Shown in pieces: positions 49,823 through 59,353 of a stretch of DNA of 64,000 bases. Origin of the DNA: Natronoflexus pectinivorans (lineage in GTDB: Bacteria > Bacteroidota > Bacteroidia > Bacteroidales > Marinilabiliaceae). The translations under genes and the position numbers were made by a program. The stretch covers positions 620,001 to 684,000 of the forward strand of contig NZ_SLWK01000001.1 of the NCBI RefSeq assembly GCF_004345615.1, written 5' to 3'. The stretch's first letter is position 1; every line of letters starts with the position of its first letter. The notes below the pieces were generated by a model. It was not told the DNA's origin. It did no database searches and was given only the letters and a program-made list of their open reading frames with translations.

Positions 49823-50920
49823 TTAATTCTCAATAGCTGCTGATGTTAAAAGAAAATTTTTGACCTCATAAATTTGTTCATCCCAAACGTTTCTGGCAAT
49901 AATAATGCCCTGATCGTTTACAATAAAATTTACAGGAGGTTTTCCCATCGGTATCATCATGCGTGTGTAATCCTGTAACTTCAGGTAGCGGAACAATGGG
50001 TTACGTTGAATATTATAATCATCCTCAGGGTTAAGTACAAAACAGACTTCAAAACCTGCTGCATGAAGAGATGTTAAACGATTCAGTTGCACACGGGATA
50101 AAGTAAAATCCGGAGATGGGAATTCCAGGTAAAGATGACTTCCTCTAAAATCGTCAATTGAAATGCTCTCTTCATTCTGAACAAATTCCATATCTGGAAA
50201 AGGATGATCGGGATTAAACCTCTGAAACTCCTGCTCCATTTGTCTTAATTTGCCAACCATGTTGGCAAAATCTTCAACTTCACGTAGATATCGCTTGTTT
50301 ATCAGCATAGAATCTGCTCTGTAGAACAAATTCCGATCGCCCCATGGATCAAAGAGAGAGTGATTTCCGGCTGTCTGTAAAAGAGCGTACATACGCACCA
50401 TTGGAGCTCGCGAGAGTTCCAATGCCCGTCCGCGAAAAACATTTTTCAATGAATCCAAATCCTCATAAAGATTTTCAACTTTGGCAGGTGTTGGAGTCCA
50501 TCCCGGACTGTCTACAACTGAAGTCATTCGGTTCATTTCCGAAAGCCACTCTTTGCTCATCCTTTCAATGGCTAAAAACTGGTTGGAATGCTCTGAGCCA
50601 TTTAACTGAACATGATCAGGAAAAATGATGTATTGTGCATCTATAAAAACCGGTTCATTGTCCGATAATTGAATGAGCAATGACTCACCTGAAGTTTTTG
50701 AGAGTAAATAGAGTCCGGAAACAATGGTATCAGGGTTCCAATGAATTTGACCCGATGAACTGATAAGCAACGTATCAGGAATAAACAATGAATCGTTTGG
50801 AGCAGATATGACCATACGGTTTCCTTCTCCACCCCACATATAACCCGACAACACCGGCTGTTCCTGCTGCTGAACGCATGATGTGACTAATACTATTATT
50901 ATAAAGAGATAACGACTCAT
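49823..50920 (-). CDS. Lipoprotein paralogue of the CxxC-less thioredoxin-like protein
   Basis: About 365 residues from the ATG at 50920 (MSRYLFIIIVLVTSC; lipobox VTSC). The longer frame to 50959 would cross a perfect -7 promoter box. Layout matches its neighbour: N-terminal beta domain (VLSGYMWGGEGNRMVISAPNDSLFIPDTLLI), a helical middle, then a thioredoxin-like end (FPDMEFVQNEESISIDDFRGSHLYLEFPSP, then FEVCFVLNP and PPVNFIVNDQGIIIARNVWDE). No active-site cysteine pair remains. The neighbour lies 74 bp downstream. Function is unknown. Confidence 0.78.
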   Translation of the reverse strand: MSRYLFIIIVLVTSCVQQQEQPVLSGYMWGGEGNRMVISAPNDSLFIPDTLLISSSGQIHWNPDTIVSGLYLLSKTSGESLLIQLSDNEPVFIDAQYIIFPDHVQLNGSEHSNQFLAIERMSKEWLSEMNRMTSVVDSPGWTPTPAKVENLYEDLDSLKNVFRGRALELSRAPMVRMYALLQTAGNHSLFDPWGDRNLFYRADSMLINKRYLREVEDFANMVGKLRQMEQEFQRFNPDHPFPDMEFVQNEESISIDDFRGSHLYLEFPSPDFTLSRVQLNRLTSLHAAGFEVCFVLNPEDDYNIQRNPLFRYLKLQDYTRMMIPMGKPPVNFIVNDQGIIIARNVWDEQIYEVKNFLLTSAAIEN

Positions 50921-50941
50921 GTTAAACAGATAAATCAACGA

Positions 50942-50949
50942 CAAATATA
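50942..50949 (-). promoter_or_regulatory. -7 promoter box deciding the 50920 start
   Basis: Minus-strand TATATTTG, a perfect TAnnTTTG box, 22 bp upstream of the ATG at 50920 and inside the longer open frame. Confidence 0.55.
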
Positions 50950-51014
50950 GATTCTTCAATCCATGAGAACAACAATTGAATCAATTAATGTTATTCAATC
51001 GTTAAGAGATATAT

Positions 51015-51054
51015 CAAAAAAGGGGAAAATAATAGCTTCGTATTATTCTCCCCT
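51015..51054 (-). terminator. Terminator of the ilv-leu operon
   Basis: Stem AGGGGAAAATAATA with complement (one mismatch) around GCTTCG, then six T on the minus strand, 26 bp past the leuB stop. Confidence 0.9.
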
Positions 51055-51079
51055 ATAGATTTTTACTTCATAAACGGCT

Positions 51080-52147
51080 TTACCCGTTCTTCCTGATATA
51101 ATCAGCCAGCCAGTCTCCCACTTCAGAGGTCTTTTTGGCCTGTTCTTTATCGATGTCCTCCGTAACAAAGTTCTGTTCCAACGATGCTGCAACTGCTTTA
51201 CGAATGATCTCAGCTTCTTCTTTCAGTTCAAAAGCATATTCAAACATAAGCGCTGCAGAAAGTACAGTGGCGACAGGGTTGGCGATGTTTTTACCGGCAG
51301 CCTGTGGGTATGAACCATGAATGGGCTCAAAAACGCTGGTGTGCAACCCAATGGATGCCGACGGCAACAATCCCAGGGAACCTGTAATTACCGACGCTTC
51401 ATCGGTAAGGATGTCTCCAAACATATTTTCAGTAACCATTACATCAAAGTTTTTAGGCCACTGAATGAGTTGCATGGCAGCATTGTCCACAAACATATAC
51501 TGAGTATCAACTTCAGGATAGTTGGGAGCCATCTCCTGTGCAATTTGTCTCCAAAGCCTTGAAGTCTCCAGCACATTGGCTTTATCTACCACGGTTAATT
51601 TTTTATTGCGCTTCATGGCATATTCAAAGCCAAGCTTGAGAATGCGCTCAATCTCTTCACGGGTATAAACGCAATTATCGAATGCCATGTTTCCATCTTC
51701 GCTTCTTCCCTTTTCTCCGAAATAGATTCCTCCGGTAAGTTCACGAATACACATAAAGTTGGCACCCTCCACCAAATCCTTTCTCAACGGAGATTTGTGC
51801 AACAATGAAGGAAAAGTTTCAACCGGGCGAAGATTAGCGTATAGTCCCAACTGCTTGCGCATGCGAAGCAATCCCTGCTCCGGACGAACTTTTGCAGTAG
51901 GGTCATTATCAAATTTTGGATGGCCAATGGCACCGAATAACACCGCATCTGCGTCCATACAGACTTTATGAGTTTCTTCCGGATAAGGATCACCAACAGC
52001 ATCAATGGCCGCAGCGCCGGTTAAAGCTTCTGTATAGATTGCCTCGTGACCTTTTTTCTCACATACGGCATCTACAACTTTTTTAGCCTGGTCAATAATC
52101 TCAGGGCCGATTCCGTCACCGGCCAATACAGCAATATTAAGTTTCAT
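51080..52147 (-). CDS. leuB: 3-isopropylmalate dehydrogenase
   Basis: NAD-dependent oxidative decarboxylation of 3-isopropylmalate; it probably also serves the citramalate branch by acting on 3-methylmalate. 355 residues. It starts [17 protein letters not shown]. The substrate and metal motifs are intact: [22 protein letters not shown], the Tyr in [20 protein letters not shown] and [27 protein letters not shown]. The adenine-recognition [18 protein letters not shown] fits NAD. Last gene of the operon, 31 bp after the citramalate-synthase-like gene. Confidence 0.96.
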   Translation of the reverse strand: MKLNIAVLAGDGIGPEIIDQAKKVVDAVCEKKGHEAIYTEALTGAAAIDAVGDPYPEETHKVCMDADAVLFGAIGHPKFDNDPTAKVRPEQGLLRMRKQLGLYANLRPVETFPSLLHKSPLRKDLVEGANFMCIRELTGGIYFGEKGRSEDGNMAFDNCVYTREEIERILKLGFEYAMKRNKKLTVVDKANVLETSRLWRQIAQEMAPNYPEVDTQYMFVDNAAMQLIQWPKNFDVMVTENMFGDILTDEASVITGSLGLLPSASIGLHTSVFEPIHGSYPQAAGKNIANPVATVLSAALMFEYAFELKEEAEIIRKAVAASLEQNFVTEDIDKEQAKKTSEVGDWLADYIRKNG

Positions 52148-52178
52148 AATTATGTAGTTATTTTTATAATCAAACCAA

Positions 52179-53714
52179 TTACCCTTTAAACCTCACCTCA
52201 TCACTCTCGATGATGTTCAGCATTTTAAGTGTTGCTTTAATGGCTGCTTCGGTTTGGTCAGCATCAAGGCCTCGGGTTTTGAACTCTTGTCCTTTAAAAT
52301 CCCACGTAATAACTGTTTCAACCAACGCGTCGGTTTTTCCGCCCGGAGGAATCGAAACCCAATAATCGGTTAATACCGGATGTTCCAGATTCAAAGATTC
52401 GTATATTTTCCATAATGCTTTCATAAAAGCATCGTATTGTCCGTCTCCTATGGAGGTTTCGGCATAAGTTTTATTATGGATTTGAATACGGATGCTTGCA
52501 ACAGGTTTCATTTTACGAACCAGGCTTAAACTGTAGTTCAACAGTTTTATGTTCTCGGGCGTCTCCTTGTTCTTAAGAACATCGGAAATGATATAAGGAA
52601 GGTCTTCTGTTGTTACCGTCTCCTTTTTATCCCCTAAATCAATAACCCGTTGAGTAACCTTCTTCATGTCTTCAGCATTTAATTCAATGCCAAGTTCCTC
52701 AAGGTTTTTCTTAATATTGGCCTTCCCGGAGGTTTTTCCAAGTGCATATCGGCGTACCCTTCCAAAACGCTCAGGCATCAGCTCATTGAAATAAAGATTG
52801 TCTTTATTATCGCCATCGGCATGAACTCCGCTACACTGAGTAAAAACATACTCCCCGGTTAAAGGTTTATTGGCAGGAATTCGAACACCGCTAAACGATT
52901 CAACCATTTTTGAAACTTTGGTGAGTTTTGACTCATCCAAAGAATTTGGAAGATTTAGATGGTCATTCATCATACCCAACACGCTGGCAAGCGGTGCATT
53001 ACCGGCACGTTCACCCAATCCATTTACAGTGGTATGGAGTCCCTTCATTCCGGATTTGAGTGCCATAAACACATTGGCCACCGAAAAATCATAATCGTTA
53101 TGTGCATGAAAATCGAAATGAACCCCGGGATACCGGTCATACATATCCTTACAGAACTTGTAAGTCTGATCAGGATTTAATATGCCAAGGGTATCAGGCA
53201 GCATGATTCTGCGAACGTTTGCTTTGCTGAGAAAATCCACCATGAAGTAAACATATTCCCGTGAGCTGAGCATTCCGTTTGACCAGTCTTCGAGGTAGAC
53301 ATTGACTGTAATGCCGCGTTTTTCAGCTTCATCAATTACAAACTGGATATCAGCAGCATGTTGTTCAGGGGTTTTTCTCAATTGTCCCTGTAAGTGTTTT
53401 AAAGAGCCTTTTGTTAATAAGTTGATAACCTTTCCACCGGCATCTGCAATCCAATCTAGAGATACAGTCTGATCAACAAATCCTAAAATCTCGACCCGTT
53501 CAATACAGTTGTTCTTTTTGGCCCAATCGGTAATTCGCTTCACTGATCTGAACTCCCCATCTGACACTCTGGCTGAAGCAACTTCAATGCGATCAACCTT
53601 TATCTCCTCAAGCAATAGTCTGGCAATTGCAAGTTTTTCTGCTTCACTAAACGATACCCCTGTGGTTTGTTCACCATCCCGCAGGGTTGTATCCATTACT
53701 TCTATATTGGTCAT
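52179..53714 (-). CDS. cimA: LeuA-family synthase, probably (R)-citramalate synthase
   Basis: DRE-TIM metallolyase of 511 residues condensing acetyl-CoA with a 2-oxoacid. Catalytic [12 protein letters not shown] at the N-terminus, metal HxH in [10 protein letters not shown], and a C-terminal LeuA regulatory domain (about 385-500). It is only distantly similar to the canonical LeuA in the same operon and has the citramalate-type opening ([32 protein letters not shown]). With pyruvate it would give citramalate, feeding LeuCD and LeuB to 2-oxobutyrate for isoleucine without threonine deaminase. No ilvA is present in the operon. Specificity is inferred, and a second isopropylmalate synthase is the alternative. 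Confidence 0.8.
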   Translation of the reverse strand: MTNIEVMDTTLRDGEQTTGVSFSEAEKLAIARLLLEEIKVDRIEVASARVSDGEFRSVKRITDWAKKNNCIERVEILGFVDQTVSLDWIADAGGKVINLLTKGSLKHLQGQLRKTPEQHAADIQFVIDEAEKRGITVNVYLEDWSNGMLSSREYVYFMVDFLSKANVRRIMLPDTLGILNPDQTYKFCKDMYDRYPGVHFDFHAHNDYDFSVANVFMALKSGMKGLHTTVNGLGERAGNAPLASVLGMMNDHLNLPNSLDESKLTKVSKMVESFSGVRIPANKPLTGEYVFTQCSGVHADGDNKDNLYFNELMPERFGRVRRYALGKTSGKANIKKNLEELGIELNAEDMKKVTQRVIDLGDKKETVTTEDLPYIISDVLKNKETPENIKLLNYSLSLVRKMKPVASIRIQIHNKTYAETSIGDGQYDAFMKALWKIYESLNLEHPVLTDYWVSIPPGGKTDALVETVITWDFKGQEFKTRGLDADQTEAAIKATLKMLNIIESDEVRFKG

Positions 53715-53749
53715 GATTCTGCTTTTTGATAAGATTTGCAGGCGAATGG

Positions 53750-53783
53750 AAAAATTCGTGATTGGAGTTTTCCAATCACGAAT
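53750..53783 (-). terminator. Intra-operon hairpin between leuD and cimA
   Basis: Perfect 13-bp arms ATTCGTGATTGGA/TCCAATCACGAAT around GTTT, followed on the minus strand by TTTT. A leaky terminator could lower cimA-leuB expression. Confidence 0.6.
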
Positions 53784-53791
53784 ACTTTAAA

Positions 53792-54388
53792 TTATGCATG
53801 GGCTTTTTCTTCCCAAGCCTGAATATCATCAGTAATACTTAGTAGATAATCAATATCATCATACCCGTTAATCAGGCATTTCTTTTTATAAGGATTGATA
53901 TCAAATTTCTCTGAAATATTTTTTGACGGTACTGAAATGGTTTGATTCTCAAGATCAACTTTTACAACCACTTTTGCATCAGCCTCAATGGCTTCAAAAA
54001 GTTGATTTAGAAAATCATCAGATATCTGAACAGGAAGTACTCCGTTATTTAGTGCATTATTCTTAAAAATATCTGCAAAAAAACTTGAAACCACCACTTT
54101 GAAACCGTATCCGTGAATGGCCCAAGCAGCATGTTCCCTGCTGGAACCACTACCAAAGTTTTTACCTGCAACAAGAATAGAACCTGAATAAGTAGGATCA
54201 TTCAATACAAAATCAGGTTTAGGATTGCCTTCCTTATCATACCTCCAGTCACAGAAAAGGCTGTCACCAAATCCATCGCGGGTGGTTTTTTTCAAAAACC
54301 TTGCCGGTATAATCTGGTCGGTATCTACGTTTTCAATGGGCAACGGTACACAGCTGGATTCCAGTGTTACGAATTTATCTATTGGCAT
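53792..54388 (-). CDS. leuD: 3-isopropylmalate dehydratase small subunit
   Basis: Swivelling domain of isopropylmalate isomerase, 198 residues. The start is [33 protein letters not shown], followed by the substrate-binding loop [17 protein letters not shown] and [25 protein letters not shown]. It is 45 bp downstream of leuC and functions with it; it probably also isomerises citramalate. Confidence 0.97.
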   Translation of the reverse strand: MPIDKFVTLESSCVPLPIENVDTDQIIPARFLKKTTRDGFGDSLFCDWRYDKEGNPKPDFVLNDPTYSGSILVAGKNFGSGSSREHAAWAIHGYGFKVVVSSFFADIFKNNALNNGVLPVQISDDFLNQLFEAIEADAKVVVKVDLENQTISVPSKNISEKFDINPYKKKCLINGYDDIDYLLSITDDIQAWEEKAHA

Positions 54389-54433
54389 TGAATTAAAATT
54401 TGTCGTTAATACTTTAATCTTTATAAACCCCGG

Positions 54434-55834
54434 CTACAGTAAAGTTCTGGGGTCAGTAATTACTCCGGTAACTGCTGCAGCAGCGGCAGTGAGCGGACTG
54501 GCCAGCATGGTTCTGGCGCCGGGTCCCTGGCGTCCTTCAAAGTTTCTGTTCGAAGTTGAAACCGCGTACAATCCCTCCGGAATTTTATCATCATTCATGG
54601 CCAGACAAGCAGAACAACCGGGTTGACGCAATTCAAATCCTGCGGCTTCCAGTTTTTCCTTTAAGCCTTCTTCAAGGGCCTGCTTTTCAACTTGCTTACT
54701 ACCGGGAACAATCCATGCCACCACGTTGTCAGCTTTTTTCTTTCCTTCCACGAACTTGGTAAACGCGCGCAAATCCTCAATACGTCCGTTGGTACAACTT
54801 CCAACAAACACGTAGTCTACACGCTTTCCAATCATGGCCTCTCCGGCGTTAAAACCCATGTACTCTAGCGACTTCACAAACGATTTTTGAGAAGACTTCT
54901 CAATTTCTTCAACTTTTGGAATATTTGCTGAAATACCCAATCCCATACCGGGGTTGGTTCCATAGGTAATGATGGGCTCAATGTCTTCTGCCTTAAAGTG
55001 AATTTCCTTATCGAAAACAGCATCGGGATCTGATGGAAGTTGTTTCCACTCGGCCAAAGCTTTTTCCCACTCCTCACCTTTAGGGGCAAATTCGCGGCCT
55101 TTCACGTATTCAAAAGTTGTTTCATCAGGAGCGATCATTCCGCCTTTGGCTCCCATTTCAATACTCATGTTACAAATGGTCATGCGTGCCTCCATCGACA
55201 ACGAGCGAATAGCTGAACCAGCAAACTCTACAAAGTAACCTGTTCCACCACCTGTTGTTAATTGAGAAATGATGTAAAGAACGATGTCTTTTGAAGTAAC
55301 ACCTTCTTTAAGTTCACCTTCTACATTGATTCTCATGGTTTTTGGACGTGTCTGCATCAGACACTGGGTAGCCAAAACCATCTCAACCTCACTGGTTCCG
55401 ATTCCGAAAGCAATGCTTCCAAAAGCTCCGTGGGTAGAAGTATGGCTGTCGCCACAAACTATGGTCATTCCCGGACGAGTTAATCCCAATTCAGGACCAA
55501 TTACGTGAACAATTCCATTGTATGGATGCGTTAATCCGTACATGGTAATTCCGTTGTCTTCACAATTCTCTTTGAGTTTATTCACCTGAAAACGGCTCAA
55601 CTCATCATGAATCTGCAAATGCTGATCCATGGTTGGAATGTTATGATCGGGTGTTGCGATGGTTTTTTCGGGTCGACGAACTTTAATACCTCTCTCCTTA
55701 AGTCCGGCAAAAGCTTGCGGACTGGTCACCTCATGAATCAGGTGACGATCTATATACAACACACTGGGTCCGCCTTCAACTTGGTTTACAACGTGTTTCT
55801 CCCAGATTTTGTCGAAAAGTGTTTTTCCTGCCAA
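54434..55834 (-). CDS. leuC: 3-isopropylmalate dehydratase large subunit
   Basis: Aconitase-family subunit of 466 residues binding a [4Fe-4S] cluster. Cluster cysteines are visible in [13 protein letters not shown] and in GCSACL near the C-terminus. Catalytic-region motifs include [26 protein letters not shown] and [23 protein letters not shown]. Start [16 protein letters not shown]. It is separated from leuA by 235 bp containing a repeat element and a palindrome. Confidence 0.97.
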   Translation of the reverse strand: MAGKTLFDKIWEKHVVNQVEGGPSVLYIDRHLIHEVTSPQAFAGLKERGIKVRRPEKTIATPDHNIPTMDQHLQIHDELSRFQVNKLKENCEDNGITMYGLTHPYNGIVHVIGPELGLTRPGMTIVCGDSHTSTHGAFGSIAFGIGTSEVEMVLATQCLMQTRPKTMRINVEGELKEGVTSKDIVLYIISQLTTGGGTGYFVEFAGSAIRSLSMEARMTICNMSIEMGAKGGMIAPDETTFEYVKGREFAPKGEEWEKALAEWKQLPSDPDAVFDKEIHFKAEDIEPIITYGTNPGMGLGISANIPKVEEIEKSSQKSFVKSLEYMGFNAGEAMIGKRVDYVFVGSCTNGRIEDLRAFTKFVEGKKKADNVVAWIVPGSKQVEKQALEEGLKEKLEAAGFELRQPGCSACLAMNDDKIPEGLYAVSTSNRNFEGRQGPGARTMLASPLTAAAAAVTGVITDPRTLL

Positions 55835-55871
55835 GGTTCTCTCTTTTTATTGTTATACAATTGTTTTTAAT

Positions 55872-56013
55872 GATATATAGGTCGCTATTGTATTTGTCTG
55901 AACTACTGACACATGCAAGCCTGCGTTGTATGGTTAGTTGATAATAGGAGTCTTGCTTGTGTCTAATCCCGCTGAGCGGGACTTCGTTTCACTTTAAGTC
56001 TAACGATCTATTG
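55872..56013 (-). repeat. Dispersed intergenic repeat, copy C (between leuA and leuC)
   Basis: 142 bp in reverse orientation relative to copies A and B. On the minus strand it starts AATAGATCGTTAGA, contains GCAGGCTTGCATGTGTCAGT and GTTCAG as in copy B, and ends with AATAGCGACCTAT. It additionally carries a small TCCCGCTGAGCGGGA hairpin. It lies inside the ilv-leu operon and has no coding frame. Confidence 0.6.
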
Positions 56014-56025
56014 ATATGATAGGAA

Positions 56026-56061
56026 TACACTTAAATCGAACAATTGTTCGATTTAAGTGTA
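56026..56061. promoter_or_regulatory. Perfect 36-bp palindrome after leuA
   Basis: Eighteen-bp perfect arms (TACACTTAAATCGAACAA and its complement), 9 bp past the leuA stop. The minus strand has no T run afterwards, so it is either a weak terminator, an mRNA stabiliser or an operator. Confidence 0.55.
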
Positions 56062-56069
56062 CTCATTTG

Positions 56070-57569
56070 CTATTGAATTTTGCCCAAGGCGTCCAAAAAT
56101 GCTTCTACCGAAGCAGTAATTATATCGGTATGCGCTGAGAATCCGTAATAGGTCTGTCCCTGATGCTCAATTTGTACGTGTACTTTTCCAAGGTCATCAC
56201 TTCCACGGGTAATGGCCTGAATAAGGAATTCTTCCAAGCGCACACGTCTTTTTACCAGTGCTTTTACTGCCGTAAAAGCAGCATCAATGGGGCCGTTGCC
56301 TGAAGCCGTTTCAGTAAATACATCTCCATTAAAATTAACCTGAACAGTGGCAGTAGGGATGGTTGATTTACCACAAACCACTTGTAGAGACTCAAGTTTT
56401 AAAGGACGTTTTGAATCTTTCTCAACATTACGTCCAACAAGAATTTCCAGATCTTCGTCGGTAATGTCCTTCTTCTTGTCGGCCAACTCTAGGAATTTTT
56501 GATAGATCTCATCTACTTCGGCCGGCTCAAAATTATAACCCAAAACGCTCAGCCTGTGTTTAAGAGCAGCACGTCCGCTTCTGGCGGTTAATACAATGGA
56601 TGATTCTTTAACACCCACATCAACCGGGTCGATGATCTCATAATTCTCACGGTTCTTTAAAACGCCATCCTGGTGAATACCGGAAGAGTGAGAAAACGCA
56701 TTGCGACCAACAATGGCTTTATTGGGCTGAATTGGCATACGCATTAATGTAGAAACCAGTCCACTGGTTTTCATTATCTGCTTGGAGTCAATGCCGGTAT
56801 CGAAATTCAGATCCTTATGACAGCGAAGAGTCATAACAATCTCTTCTAATGAAGTGTTACCGGCTCTTTCACCAATACCGTTCATGGTAACCTCTACCTG
56901 ACGGGCTCCGTTAATAATTCCGGAAATTGAGTTAGCCGTAGCCATACCTAGATCATTGTGGCAATGGGTTGAGATAATAGCTTTATCAATGTTAGGTACA
57001 TTGTTCACCAGATAGGCGATTTTTTCGCCGTATTCTGAAGGCAAACAATAGCCGGTAGTGTCGGGAATATTAACCACAGTTGCTCCGGCTTTAATGACAG
57101 CTTCGATGACTCTTGCCAGGTACTCATTATCTGACCGGCCTGCATCTTCTGCATAAAACTCAACGTCTTCAACAAACTTTTTGGCAAACTTAACAGCCTC
57201 TACGGCACGTTCTATAATGGCCTCAGGCGTTGAGTTTAGTTTGTTATAAATATGGTATGGTGAAGTTCCGATGCCTGTATGGATTCTTCCCTTTTTTGCA
57301 AACTGCAATGCATCAGCAGCAACTTCAATGTCTTTTTTTACCGCACGTGTTAATGCGCAAATGGTTGGGTTGGAAACAGCCTTGGAAATTTCTACCACCG
57401 AGTTAAAATCTCCCGGACTCGAGACCGGAAAGCCGGCTTCAATAATGTCCACTCCCAGTTTCTCCAGTTGACGTGCCACTTCAATTTTTTCAATGGTATT
57501 CAGCTGGCATCCGGGTACCTGTTCGCCATCCCTTAAAGTGGTGTCGAAAATATAGACTCTATTGCTCAT
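56070..57569 (-). CDS. leuA: 2-isopropylmalate synthase
   Basis: Condenses acetyl-CoA with 2-oxoisovalerate, the first committed step to leucine. 499 residues with catalytic [13 protein letters not shown] at the N-terminus, metal HxH in [15 protein letters not shown], the [16 protein letters not shown] loop, and the C-terminal allosteric LeuA dimer domain (about 385-499: [20 protein letters not shown]), which usually binds leucine. This is the canonical paralogue, whereas 52179-53714 is the divergent one. It lies 104 bp downstream of ilvC. Confidence 0.96.
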   Translation of the reverse strand: MSNRVYIFDTTLRDGEQVPGCQLNTIEKIEVARQLEKLGVDIIEAGFPVSSPGDFNSVVEISKAVSNPTICALTRAVKKDIEVAADALQFAKKGRIHTGIGTSPYHIYNKLNSTPEAIIERAVEAVKFAKKFVEDVEFYAEDAGRSDNEYLARVIEAVIKAGATVVNIPDTTGYCLPSEYGEKIAYLVNNVPNIDKAIISTHCHNDLGMATANSISGIINGARQVEVTMNGIGERAGNTSLEEIVMTLRCHKDLNFDTGIDSKQIMKTSGLVSTLMRMPIQPNKAIVGRNAFSHSSGIHQDGVLKNRENYEIIDPVDVGVKESSIVLTARSGRAALKHRLSVLGYNFEPAEVDEIYQKFLELADKKKDITDEDLEILVGRNVEKDSKRPLKLESLQVVCGKSTIPTATVQVNFNGDVFTETASGNGPIDAAFTAVKALVKRRVRLEEFLIQAITRGSDDLGKVHVQIEHQGQTYYGFSAHTDIITASVEAFLDALGKIQ

Positions 57570-57622
57570 AAATGTCTCTTTTTGTCCGGTTGTTTCCGGA
57601 TTTTTGATTTTGAATGATTTAA

Positions 57623-57653
57623 GGAAGTGATAAAGAAGTTTCCTCCTTTATCA
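57623..57653 (-). other. Hairpin between ilvC and leuA
   Basis: GTGATAAAG pairs with CTTTATCAC around a 10-nt loop in the 104-bp gap. No T run follows, so it is more likely a processing or stabilising stem than a terminator. Confidence 0.4.
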
Positions 57654-57673
57654 CTCATTGTATTCTCTAATGA

Positions 57674-58723
57674 CTATTTATCATTTTCGGGACGCAACGT
57701 ACGAACAGCTGCTCCTGCACGCCACATTTCAGATTCGCGCAATTCTTTAAGTTCAGCCTCAAGTTTTACTCGATAATCTGACTGGCTGTTTGAATCGATA
57801 GAACGCTGAGCCTCGTTACCTTTGGCAACTTCGCTGTAAAGATCGCTAAACACAGGCAGAGTAGCGTCACGGAATTTCTTCCACCAGTCAAGCGCTCCGC
57901 GCTGAGCGGTGGTTGAACAGTTGGCATACATCCAGTCCATACCGTTTTCAGCCACCAATGGCATCAAACTTTGAGTAAGCTCCTCAACCGTTTCGTTAAA
58001 AGCCTCAGAAGGACTGTGTCCATTACTTCTTAAAACTTCGTATTGAGCAGCAAAAATTCCCTGAATGGCACCCATCAAGGTTCCTCTTTCTCCGGTAAGG
58101 TCACTATAAACCTCTTTTTGGAAAGTGGTTTCGAACAAATAACCGCTACCTACTCCAATTCCAAGGGCAACAACTCTCTCTTTGGCTTTTCCGGTAGCAT
58201 CCTGGAAAATTGCGAAGCTGGAGTTCAATCCACGTCCTTCAAGGAACATGCGACGAAGGCTGGTCCCTGATCCTTTAGGAGCCACAAGAATTACGTCCAC
58301 ATCAGCAGGTGGAATAATGCCTGTACGATCTTTGTAGGTAACTCCAAAACCATGTGAAAAGTAAAGAGCTTTACCTGGTTTCAGATATTTTTGAACAGTT
58401 GGCCAAACAGAAATTTGTCCGGCATCCGACAACAGATACTGAATAATGGTTCCTTTGTCAAGGGCTTCTTCAATGGGGAAAAGAGTTTTTCCGGGTTCCC
58501 ATCCGTCGGCAACAGCTTTATCCCAGGTTTTGGATTCTTTACGTTGTCCAATGATAACGTTAAAGCCATTGTCTTTCAGGTTTAGAGCCTGTCCAGGTCC
58601 CTGTACGCCGTATCCAATAACAGCAATTACTTCGTCTTTAAGCACTTCACGTGCTTTCTCCAAAGGAAATTCTTCACGTGTTACTACGTTTTCTTCGGTT
58701 CCTCCGAAATTAATCTTAGCCAT
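57674..58723 (-). CDS. ilvC: Ketol-acid reductoisomerase
   Basis: NAD(P)H-dependent isomeroreduction of acetolactate/acetohydroxybutyrate for valine, leucine and isoleucine. 349 residues. Rossmann motif VIGYGVQGPGQALNLKDNG with the coenzyme loop IGQRKESKTW. Class I-type single knotted domain with metal ligands in SDLTGERGTLMGAIQGIFAAQYE and EELTQSL. The coenzyme loop is short, so cofactor preference is unclear. It has a Bacteroidota-type C-terminal tail. Confidence 0.96.
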   Translation of the reverse strand: MAKINFGGTEENVVTREEFPLEKAREVLKDEVIAVIGYGVQGPGQALNLKDNGFNVIIGQRKESKTWDKAVADGWEPGKTLFPIEEALDKGTIIQYLLSDAGQISVWPTVQKYLKPGKALYFSHGFGVTYKDRTGIIPPADVDVILVAPKGSGTSLRRMFLEGRGLNSSFAIFQDATGKAKERVVALGIGVGSGYLFETTFQKEVYSDLTGERGTLMGAIQGIFAAQYEVLRSNGHSPSEAFNETVEELTQSLMPLVAENGMDWMYANCSTTAQRGALDWWKKFRDATLPVFSDLYSEVAKGNEAQRSIDSNSQSDYRVKLEAELKELRESEMWRAGAAVRTLRPENDK

Positions 58724-58760
58724 AATAATGTTTGTTAGTAATATTTAATCGGAAATAAAA

Positions 58761-59312
58761 TTAGTTTTTTGCAGGATGATTGTCCAGTTCAAGTTTTCTT
58801 AAATAGTTGTCCAGCATTTCGGTTTTTGTTTTTGTGATTGATATTCTTCCCGAACGTGTAAACTGAGATACTCCATATTGATCCAGTTTTTCGAACAACT
58901 CCTGGGTTTCCTTTTTGTGTCCGGTTTTTTCGATTACGAAAAACTCCGGTGTAACCTCCAGAATTCGAGCGCCATACTGGCGAACCAAAGTCTCAATCTG
59001 GTTCCCATTGAGTAACGAGGCGGTTGGCACTTTATAGAGTGCCACCTCTTCATGGATGATATCATCTGCAGTAAGAACAAATGCTTTTATTACATCTATT
59101 CTCTTCTCAATTTGTTTTGCCACCTTTTCAATCTCATTGCGGGTACTGAATACCACTATGGTAAATTTATGTATTCCGGCAATGGCAGATTCAGATGTGG
59201 TTAAACTCTCTATATTGAGATGTCTGCGGGTAAACACATTGGTTATCTGGTTCAGAAGACCTACTACGTTTTCTGAAAATATAGACAGTGTAAATTCCTG
59301 TTTTAAACTCAT
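58761..59312 (-). CDS. ilvN: Acetolactate synthase small (regulatory) subunit
   Basis: ACT-domain regulatory subunit of 183 residues. The first ACT domain (about 5-80: EFTLSIFSENVVGLLNQITNVFTRRHLNIESLTTSES) normally binds valine for feedback inhibition. A second C-terminal ACT-like domain (about 95-175) completes the IlvN/IlvH layout. It follows ilvB by 41 bp. Confidence 0.95.
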   Translation of the reverse strand: MSLKQEFTLSIFSENVVGLLNQITNVFTRRHLNIESLTTSESAIAGIHKFTIVVFSTRNEIEKVAKQIEKRIDVIKAFVLTADDIIHEEVALYKVPTASLLNGNQIETLVRQYGARILEVTPEFFVIEKTGHKKETQELFEKLDQYGVSQFTRSGRISITKTKTEMLDNYLRKLELDNHPAKN

Positions 59313-59353
59313 GACTTTTTAGTTTTAATTGATGTAAACCTGTCAGAAATCTC

